Assembly (NCBI GenBank): GCA_009663005.1
Contig: CM018906.1
Span: 1,132,392-1,142,391 of the forward strand
DNA: 10,000 nucleotides
Source: Actinidia chinensis
Taxonomy: Eukaryota > Streptophyta > Magnoliopsida > Ericales > Actinidiaceae
Direction of reading: 5' to 3'
Under the pieces are notes generated by a model. It saw only the letters and a program-made list of their open reading frames with translations, did no database searches and was not told the DNA's origin. Numbering within the stretch: position 1 is the first letter of the stretch; each line of letters opens with the position of its first letter. Below, one piece after another: positions 1 through 6,592 of the stretch. A program made the translations under genes and the position numbers.

Positions 1-250
1 TTCTAGCTCCAGCACCTACATAATAGCCTGGAACTGAATATTGAACAGCATGCCAAAACGCTTGTTCTGCATATATATCAAACTAGAAATTCCCAAGAAA
101 AACAGATTCATATACCAAAAATCTCAGTGTGCTATTTTCTGAACTTCCATTGCATTTCATGCAGCCTCTCCATGGTACATATTGCAACCTTACAAAACTA
201 ATAAAAACCTTCCACGCCAAATAGACAAAAGCTAACATAAACATGCTTAC
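1..250 (-). other. Intron 3 (5' part) of the poly(A) polymerase gene
   Basis: The donor reads GGT|gtaagc at 250-245 on the minus strand. The next expected coding block, beginning with HGPGADID, is not found in either orientation down to position 1, so the intron runs off the window. A stretch ending at about 16 (…ttatgtag) resembles an acceptor, but the 15 bases after it do not encode the expected residues. Confidence 0.7.
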
Positions 251-1753
251 ACCAAGTCTATAAGAACCAAAAGTAAATATAACAGCATTGGCATCCTCCA
301 CCATCTGATCTGTGTACCCTCTCAACCGAGTAAGTTGCTTCACCCAATCTTTCACAATCTACACAAATACAAGAATACGTGGTTATCCGTAGCCCAGAAC
401 GAAAACAAATAGCAATACAAGAGTAAAAAGGCACAAATAGATTCTAGTCACTGATTGAACAACTGGAAAATCAGATAACTAAAGATGCATGTAGAATAGA
501 AAACGATGTAGGATGCTTGATCCTTCACTCATAGAAACGATAAGAGAAACATATACCACCAATTACATTTTTCACACAATTCATCGACTGCATCGATGAG
601 TTCCTAAATCTTTTAAAAGTCTCATTTCCGAAAATATCTCAGCAGCAACCCTGTTATTTGAACAATAGACAAGACCTGATATACCCACTACTGCAAACTC
701 ATACAAATGATGCATCATTGCTCCATAACCAACACGAAAACTAGAAAACATAGAAGATAATTGTATCCCACAACTTCCTTGACACATCTTGCTCTCCTAC
801 TTAATTACGCAACTTTACCATCCCTACTACTGCCCTCTGTGGTCACAGAGTTCTGGTGTTTGTTCCCTGCTAAGATTCAAGTAAAACACCATGGAAATCC
901 ATTAATGGAATCATCACATACCACCTGCAAGCCAATATGTTGGAATGAAGGCCTGCTTGTTGTCTTATTGATATCAGATAGAAACCGTCCCTATTATTAT
1001 TGTTGTTATTACCAATTTTTCTTTTTTGGTAAATGTCTTTGGACATAGCAAAATTAACTGAATGTTATAGTGTTACAAGAAGTCAATCCCAAAGTAATAA
1101 CGCTGCAATGCTTCCTTTAACTATGGAACTTCTTTAACCCCAACGTCATCAATAGATAATTGGTCCAACTAAACCCATGTACCCAACTGAAACGCACTGC
1201 ATATGAGACCCTTCCAATGTGCTTGTAACCCATGATAGCAGGAACCCGAATGCCATTTCTTCATAAATAGTCACAACCGACTAAAATTTTTCCATAGTGT
1301 TTTTTCATCCTAAATTGTAGTTTGCGTGTTTCCATTCATAAGTTTCATGTTTGAACAATCCATTGACTATACATGCAATGTAATTTTTGCAATGTCACTT
1401 GCGCATCCCTAATTCAAGTAAATAAACTCATCAATCTTGGGACAACACGCAACAAAAACATGAGAGCACCAATTACCTCCTTAATACGACCAAGAACCTC
1501 TTCTCTCTTGGCGGCTTCCTCCTCGCTTTCATATAGCCCAGCATCAACCAAAAACTTGCAAGCAAAATACATAAATTTCAGATATAAATCTTTACCTGTT
1601 TCCCGTTACAAAAGAAAAAGTAAGTAATACACCAACCTTCTCCAATTCCACTGTTCTCTGTAAATCAACATCAACAGGCCCTGCAGTAGATATTGGCCTC
1701 GTAACACCGTACTGCTTCGGCGAAGGAATCATACTCAAACCCTCGGAACCCAT
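251..1753 (-). CDS. PAPS: Nuclear poly(A) polymerase, PAPS2/PAPS4-like, N-terminal part (3 exons, 5'-partial gene cut by window edge)
   Basis: The enzyme adds the poly(A) tail to cleaved pre-mRNA in the nucleus, using ATP, within the cleavage/polyadenylation machinery. Coding exons on the minus strand are 1753-1637 (39 codons), 1554-1477 (26) and 358-251 (36). All joins are phase 0 with GT/AG borders (introns 82 and 1118 bp). Residues 14-22 read QYGVTRPIS, followed by STAGP and ending ELEK. Exon 2 has GLYESEEEAAKREEVLGR (residues 45-62). Exon 3 has GYTDQMVEDANAVIFTFGSY and ends RLG at residue 101. This is the conserved plant PAP N-terminus up to the nucleotidyltransferase GS motif (G96-S97). 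The DxD catalytic aspartates normally follow within about ten residues, in the next exon, beyond position 1. The start is the first ATG in this frame and has A at -3 and G at +4. From memory, the TDQMVEDANAVIFTFGSYRLG block fits Arabidopsis PAPS2/PAPS4 better than PAPS1. The family is certain; the paralogue is less so. Confidence 0.92.
359..1476 (-). other. Intron 2 of the poly(A) polymerase gene (1118 bp)
   Basis: The donor is GAG|gtaattgg at 1476 and the acceptor is ttgtgtag at 366-359 on the minus strand. The intron is unusually long beside the 82-bp intron 1 (1636-1555). Open stretches on both strands inside it (for example 581-787 and 761-1048) have no recognisable domain and no family match, and I see no cassette exon, transposon ends or RNA gene in it. 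Confidence 0.8.
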
Positions 1754-1818
1754 AATTACCACAACCCAAAAATTATTTTCAAAGAAATAAAGCGCCTTAG
1801 AGCAACAGAGCCCCAAAT

Positions 1819-1875
1819 TCAATTCTGAGTAGTTTCGCCCATTGAGTTTTCAGCGTCGGACCCTAAACCATCCAT
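1819..1875 (-). promoter_or_regulatory. Upstream ORF (18 codons) in the poly(A) polymerase leader
   Basis: An ATG at 1875-1873 opens an 18-codon frame (MDGLGSDAENSMGETTQN) closed by TGA at 1821-1819, 65 nt before the main ATG. A second ATG at 1871 opens a two-codon frame, ATG GTT TAG (1871-1863). If transcription starts upstream of 1875, scanning ribosomes meet both before the main start. Peptide conservation is unknown; it could be chance. Confidence 0.35.
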
Positions 1876-2025
1876 GCGAAACCCTAAAACGCAAGGTAAT
1901 ATTAGAACTTCAAAAGCGAATTTCAAGGCTCGAGAGGAATTAACGATAAAACCCTAGATCACAATTGCGAAGAAATCAATAAATCGAAATCGAGGCCCAA
2001 GAATCGATCTTCGCCGAGCGGTGAG

Positions 2026-2098
2026 GAGGCCGATGAAACCCTAGGGATTGCTAAGTTGAATTTCCAGAGTAAGAGAGAGAGAGGGAGGGTTTCTTTGG

Positions 2099-2132
<34 letters not shown>

Positions 2133-2239
2133 CTGATGAAACCCTAGGATTGCTATGTTGAATTTTCAGAGTGAGAATGTTTCTTCAAGGTTTCTTCAGG
2201 ACCACCGAAGAGGCGAAGAGAGAGAGAGAGAGAGAGAGA
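2026..2239. repeat. Imperfect tandem duplication, period ~103 bp, each unit telobox plus AG tract
   Basis: Unit 1 (about 2026-2131) and unit 2 (about 2129-2239) both begin with a gatgaaaccctagg block (2032 and 2135). They continue with nearly the same 35 bases, through attgct and ttgaatttyca to cagagt (2065 and 2167). Each unit ends in an AG microsatellite: about (AG)15 at 2102-2131 and about (AG)11 at 2217-2239. The middle parts have diverged. The duplication lies in the leader or promoter of the poly(A) polymerase gene. Confidence 0.8.
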
Positions 2240-2562
2240 CAGTGAACGCGGACGCCGTTGTGATATTAGTCGCTTGGTAAATTTCACTGACCTCTCCCTT
2301 GATATTTTTAAAAATACAGATACATTTATTATAATTTTTAAAATAATACTAACATTTTATACTCTTAAAATTATTATCAATATTTTTTTTAGAAATAATT
2401 TTTTAAAAACACTATTTATCCTATTTTTATTTTTTATTACTAAATAATTTTTTTTACAAAAAAATATAAATAGTTTAAGTTTTAAGTTTTTCTAATTAAA
2501 ACATATTTTAAAAAAATTGATTGGCAAAGTTTAACAAATCATTACAAAAAATAGTAATGTAA

Positions 2563-2583
2563 TATTATTATTATTATTATTAT
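2563..2583. repeat. (ATT)7 microsatellite
   Basis: Seven consecutive ATT units lie within the AT-rich spacer. It is a simple repeat and probably length-variable between individuals. Confidence 0.9.
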
Positions 2584-2965
2584 CAAAGAATAAAAAAATA
2601 TTAAAAAGAATTGATTTTATAAGCTAATTGAATAAATAAGATTGTTTTAAAAAAAGAGAGAATATCTATTAATTTTAATAAATGTATTTAGAAAAAATAT
2701 AAAAGATCTAAAAAAAAGGACAATCTGGTTAGTTTTTTTTTTCTAAAAAGTTAGCTCCAGAAGCATTTGATAATAATTTTAAATTTATAAAAAGTCAATA
2801 TTATTTTAAAAATTATAAAAAAATTATTATATTTATTAAAAAACTTAGAAAAAGTCCGAACCGGAACCGGATATTTTATTCACACCGATTCGAAAGAGTA
2901 GTTGAGTGAGGGAGAGGAGATCACCCGAAAAAACATCCCAAATCTCAACAGCAAAGCAAAACTAG

Positions 2966-2977
2966 GTCGGTACCGAC
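2966..2977. promoter_or_regulatory. Perfect 12-bp palindrome containing two DRE/CRT-like cores
   Basis: GTCGGTACCGAC equals its own reverse complement, so an ACCGAC core (the RCCGAC site bound by DREB/CBF factors) is present once on each strand. It lies about 1.2 kb upstream of the poly(A) polymerase start codon and about 3.6 kb upstream of the IQD start codon. The sequence is certain; any regulatory role is inference. Confidence 0.3.
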
Positions 2978-4126
2978 ATATTAGCCACCTGGCAATCTTC
3001 GGGATCGGAGGCTCGTCACGCAGTTTAGATTGACTTTGTTTGGTTTTTTTCCAACAAATGATACCACTGGTTTTGAATCCTATTTCCAATCAAATTAACT
3101 CATTCATGCTAAAGTACACATGGTGATTAGAAAAAATGTTGTTGCATTTTGTAATATATATTTATAGTGCGATGCAGACTTGTATGTGATGTGATTCGCA
3201 AATAAGTACAGAGCTATAACGCATATAGCAGTTTTTAAATAAATTTATGTGCTCGTTTTGTCTTTTTATATTAACGGAGGAGGACTAAAGTTTTGCATTG
3301 CAATTGACTACAAACTACAAGGTTTAACATATTCAAATTGAAAAATGAGAGATAAAGGTGAAAGTTGAAGGATTAAAAATGCAAATTTTTCAAAGAAAAA
3401 TGTATGGATAGTTCATACACAGTTGTGATGGAATTTATAACCTCACTCATTTGAATATAGACTAATAACACATTGTCTCTAATAAAACTCCATCATGAAT
3501 AGAGCATTAATAAGAATTTGGAGCATGTTTTGCTTATGGACCGGACGATGCTACCCATGCAATGTGGGCCCTTTTATAGGCTCAATAAAAAAATTCAAGT
3601 TGATTGGATATGTAGGTGAATGAGATCATTTTTCTTATTATTTATTTTCTCAAAATCATGCATTCCCTCCATTGTTATAAGACAAATATGTCACAGTCAT
3701 GTTGCTTGCTACAAATGTATTTATGGCTTCTTTAATTATAAGAGTTACGAAAAATGGCACAAGATTTTAAATTCAGAGGTTTTCTTTATGGGAAAAATTA
3801 AGTTGCATGTTAAGAATTGCATTGTATATATTGTATTATTTTTGGTATTGCAATTCTTGGGATTCGTTTGAAATTTGAATCTATGGCTTTGAAATAGGTG
3901 TTGTGTACATAATTACGTTTTAGTGTTCTTGGGCTCGCTCCGATCTCAATCATGTAATCGGAACTGTTCATCTTATAAGATTCTTCGAATACATAATCAA
4001 AAAATCAGATTAATTGAATATTAACAGACACATAATTGAATCATATTTGTGTTACGGTTTATTCAAAAAATCATACATAACAAACAATTGAACCCCACAC
4101 TGCATATTTAAACTAGCAACAATTGG

Positions 4127-4301
4127 TTACTTGTATGTCCTTGCTTCAAAGAGAAGGGTAAGAAAAATATTTCAACTTTTAGTTAGGCCCACCTACCATC
4201 AAGAAGCCAACTGGGCCTTGGCCGGTTTCAAGTTTGGACGGTGCTTTAATAATGATGAACACACAAAAATTAAGTTGATAAAATTACTTGTATGTCCTTG
4301 C
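4127..4301. repeat. 18-bp direct repeat pair, 157 bp apart
   Basis: The 18-mer ttacttgtatgtccttgc occurs at 4127-4144 and again exactly at 4284-4301. The 139 bp between the copies carry no terminal inverted repeats that I can see. This may be the remnant of a larger duplication whose remainder has diverged. Confidence 0.7.
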
Positions 4302-4839
4302 CTTTCTTTTTTTAAGACAAAATGATCTGATGTTATGGATGATCTATTACTCTTCGAATTTTACAATGAATGGTTGATTCAAGGTGTAGTCCAAATAATT
4401 AACTGTCAAAATCTAAGAATGGTTTTTATTCCAACGTTAATATTCTTTTTCCCATGGCTTAGTTTAATGATTTTTTCTTTTAAGGGTATATTTGATTAGA
4501 GATAAAATTCTGATTTGAAGTGAAAATAGGAAATGCTACAAAAATTCATAACAATACATATCAATAAAACTTACCAAATATATATTGTGTTTATTTTTGT
4601 AAGAAAGTAAAAGGCATGTTGGTCAAATCCTTCATCAAAACACGGCCTAAAAGAAATTGAATTTTTTTGGTTATTAAAAGAATTTGAATTTATTTGAAGT
4701 GATTTTAATATAATTTATTTTTTTACATTCTGATTCTTTGATTAAGACAAGCCGAAGAGTACAAGTTTTAACCAAAAACCTAAAAAAAATACTAATTAAA
4801 AGACAAAAACAATCAAGTCTAAAAAAATGTTATCCTAAA

Positions 4840-5030
4840 TCAGGACTAATTATATATTTTTAACATCCTATAAAGATATTAATCTTAATCAAAAAACCCC
4901 AATATTTGGGAAATTAATCTTAATGACCATTGCCCTCATCTTCCATATGCGACTCTCAGATCTCACTCTCACACCCTTTTCAGTTTCCTCCCAAAAAGCA
5001 ACTTCGTCTCACAGATCTTCTCTGAGCAAC
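4840..5030 (+). promoter_or_regulatory. Probable core promoter of the IQD gene
   Basis: TATA candidates are atatattttt near 4852 and tataaag at 4869-4875. They are followed by a pyrimidine-rich stretch (about 4935-5015, rich in CTC and TCTC) of the kind common at plant start sites, and then by purine-rich leader sequence. A 12-bp repeat (attaatcttaat) sits at 4878-4889 and 4913-4924. The exact start of transcription cannot be read from sequence; about 4900-5010 is my estimate. Confidence 0.45.
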
Positions 5031-5233
5031 TAGTGGCAGAGATTTCTGGCCGAATCACCGAGAATCAATGGAAAATTTCTGAAAATCGCAGCCATATACG
5101 TGGACCCAAAACGAAGATCTTTCTATAATAGGCCCTTTGCGCTGGTACAAGCAAGAAGCAATCAAGAGACAAGCACTTTTTATTGGCAAAGTGCTTTAAT
5201 GGGGGTGAGCAGAGAGAAATTACAGGGGATTTA

Positions 5234-5597
5234 TCAGAGACCTATCTCGATTTTTGTCTCCTTTTGGGGCTTATAGCTTGAAAAAAGGCTATTGAAGTCG
5301 AAGAAGATAGAGAAGCAGTTACAGGAAGGGTTTTGCAGAGGCAAAAAATGGTAAAGTGCTCATAATGGGTTTAGGGTTTTAGAGACAGGAGAAAACAGAG
5401 GGAAGATCAAAATTCTCAGAGACCCAGCTCAATTTTTGTCCCCTTTGGGGCTTATAGGTTGAAAAAAAGGCTATTGAAGGTGATGGAAACAGAGAAAAGG
5501 GTACAGGAAGGGTTTTGCAGAGGCAAAGAATGGTAAAGTACTCATAATGAGTTTAGGGTTTTAGAGAGAAAAAAACAGAGGGAAGATCAAAATTCAA
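5234..5597. repeat. 182-bp tandem duplication in the IQD leader
   Basis: Unit 1 is about 5234-5415 and unit 2 about 5416-5597. Matching landmarks are tcagagacc (5234/5416), ggggcttatag (5266/5447), the block around aggaagggttttgcagaggc, gtttagggttttagag (5369/5551), and acagagggaagatcaaaatt ending each unit. Offsets are 181-182 bp throughout, so few indels have accumulated. Each unit carries one telobox and one pair of mini-uORFs. Confidence 0.9.
5348..5564 (+). promoter_or_regulatory. Two duplicated pairs of overlapping five-codon upstream ORFs
   Basis: In unit 1, MVKCS (5348-5365) ends in a TAA whose last base starts the next ATG, of MGLGF (5365-5382). In unit 2 the same layout gives MVKYS (5530-5547) and MSLGF (5547-5564). 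The TAATG stop-start overlap, frame and length are kept in both copies, although bases within have changed. They matter only if this stretch is in the mature mRNA. With 182-bp copies of recent origin, retention may simply reflect little elapsed time. Confidence 0.35.
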
Positions 5598-5927
5598 AGG
5601 GATTCACGAGGTTTGTGTCAGCGGCTGAGAACCCAGATAGGATATGGGGTTTTCAGTACACGTCGCTCCAGAAAGTTAGAGAGAGAAAGAGGGGTGTTCC
5701 TTTAGAGAAAGAGAGTAATTTCTGAAGAGAGAAAAAGGGGGGGGGGGAGCGGCTTCTCATTGGAGGGAGAGAAATTGAGTTCTTTTTTGAATTCAAGAAG
5801 GTGCGCTTTTGAGAGAACATTTGAGCTTTTATCCTTTTCCAATGGCTTTCACTTTGTTGGGTTCTGTCTGTAATTTCTGCTTGTTTTGACTGAGAAACTC
5901 TGTTTTGGTGAAAGTAAATTGAAGGAC

Positions 5928-6236
5928 AAATGATTGTGCTTTTTGTGGGTTTTCTAAGTTTCTCATTGGATGAAATGGAAATTCATCAAAACCCTTTTTT
6001 GAATTTGAGACTTTTGGGTCTTTCTCTCTGTGATTACTACTCTATTACCTTCTTTTATTTCAATTTTTTTATACTTCATTCTGCTTCATAAATGATTTTG
6101 TGTTTTGTGGGTTCTCTGAAATTCAAACCATTTTTTGAATTTGAGGAGTGGGCAGTGGTAAGGGACTTTTGAGTCTTTTTCACTGTGATTATAATTACCA
6201 TCTTCTATATCAGAAATTTTTACTTTATTCTGCTGA
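5928..6236. repeat. Diverged tandem duplication, ~150-bp units, in the probable 5'-UTR intron
   Basis: Unit 1 (about 5928-6086) and unit 2 (about 6090-6236) share landmarks in the same order: aaatgatt (5928/6090), a ttttgtgggtt block, ttttttgaatttgag (gaatttgag at 6001/6137), actttt-gtcttt, ctgtgatta, and attctgct (6078/6227). Offsets range from 136 to 162 bp, so several indels have occurred. It is visibly older than the 182-bp duplication just upstream. Confidence 0.75.
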
Positions 6237-6520
6237 TCTTGTTGAGAAGTTTAATTTTTTTTTAAATTCAATTATTTTTACACCTGTTTCTCTCTGTAAC
6301 ACCTTTTTGTCTTATAATGCAGTTCTTCACCTTCACGAGGTAGTGTCAGAAAAAAAAATTCAAAAAAATGAGACTTTATCTCTCTATTTTTTAAGGTTTA
6401 ATGCCTTTTGTTAATCTTTTAAACCACAGAATGCTCTGTTCTCATCATCTCTGTGCTTGCAACTTGTAAAGATTCTAAGTACTTGTCTGTGCATATCTTC
6501 TCAATAAACACCATTTGGGT

Positions 6521-6543
6521 TCTCTCTCTCTCTCTCTCTCTCT
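6521..6543. repeat. TC microsatellite at the probable leader acceptor
   Basis: About eleven TC units end six bases before the taatag acceptor at 6549. A simple repeat here doubles as polypyrimidine tract, so its length could influence which of the two acceptors (6549 or 6583) is used. Confidence 0.85.
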
Positions 6544-6592
6544 TAATAGGATTTATTGTGTCTCTCTCTGTTTATCTCTCTAGAGCAAGAAA

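Larger units (their letters stand above)
1754..2270 (-). promoter_or_regulatory. 5' leader and proximal promoter of the poly(A) polymerase gene
   Basis: The sequence between the start codon and the AT-rich intergenic DNA is richer in GC and GA/CT. It carries four AAACCCTA teloboxes (1879-1886, 1949-1956, 2036-2043, 2139-2146; read on the plus strand) and two long AG tracts. Teloboxes and pyrimidine-rich leaders (CT-rich when read in this gene's direction) are typical of plant housekeeping genes for RNA metabolism and translation. The transcription start cannot be fixed; the composition change near 2280 suggests it lies between about 1900 and 2270. An intron within the leader is possible but not established. 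Confidence 0.55.
2271..4840. other. AT-rich intergenic region between the two divergent genes
   Basis: No gene is supported here. Positions 2281-2870 are extremely AT-rich with long A and T runs. Positions 2850-3050 are more GC-balanced and hold a palindrome, but the minus-strand open frame there (2880-3089) resembles no known protein. Positions 3100-4840 have ordinary AT-rich non-coding composition; short open frames at 3620-3871 and 4131-4325 lack domain features. TGGGCC-type motifs occur near 3565, 4187 and 4213. No clear transposon ends or target-site duplications were seen. Confidence 0.6.
5031..5800 (+). promoter_or_regulatory. GA-rich 5' leader of the IQD gene (probable first non-coding exon)
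   Basis: The stretch is rich in GA and AG, unlike the T-rich DNA after 5820, which suits a transcribed leader exon. It contains many short upstream ORFs: one of 25 codons at 5199-5276, and pairs of five-codon frames inside the tandem repeat. It also holds two teloboxes (5372-5379 and 5554-5561, read as TAGGGTTT) and a run of 11 G at 5737-5747. Some of it could instead be promoter if transcription starts further downstream. Confidence 0.4.
5801..6549 (+). other. Probable 5'-UTR intron of the IQD gene
   Basis: The composition switches from GA-rich to T-rich soon after AAG|gtgcgc at 5801. It stays intron-like until a long TC tract and taatag|g at 6549. A second acceptor, ctctctag, ends at 6583 and would leave nine bases before the ATG. 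The many ATGs in this stretch, including an 88-codon open frame at 6148-6414 without any domain, would burden translation if retained. The donor is my best candidate; gaaa|gtaaat at 5912 is an alternative. Confidence 0.45.

Noticed and set aside
631..639. AAAATATCT, an evening-element match
   Set aside because: A single nine-base match inside a long AT-rich intron is expected by chance and is far from either promoter.
1595..1600. Donor-like acag|gtaaag inside poly(A) polymerase intron 1
   Set aside because: It would leave an intron of about 41 bases and shift the frame relative to exon 2.
1820..1822. Upstream in-frame TTG as an earlier start for the poly(A) polymerase
   Set aside because: Plant nuclear genes start at AUG; the ATG at 1753 has good context and gives the family-typical N-terminal length.
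2880..3089. Minus-strand 69-codon open frame in the GC-balanced island
   Set aside because: No recognisable domain, no clear splice context linking it to other coding sequence, and its residue pattern looks random.
3620..3871. Plus-strand 83-codon open frame rich in hydrophobic residues
   Set aside because: The hydrophobicity follows from T-rich DNA; there is no family resemblance and no promoter or polyadenylation context.
4899..4910. CArG-like CCAATATTTGG near the IQD promoter
   Set aside because: It has seven A/T bases between CC and GG rather than six, so it is not a true CArG box.
5234..5597. CRISPR array or satellite array
   Set aside because: There are only two long adjacent copies and no short regular repeats with unique spacers; the setting is a plant nuclear gene leader.
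6148..6414. Plus-strand 88-codon open frame just upstream of IQD
   Set aside because: It lies in the T-rich probable 5'-UTR intron, overlaps the ~150-bp duplication, and encodes low-complexity F/L/S-rich sequence.
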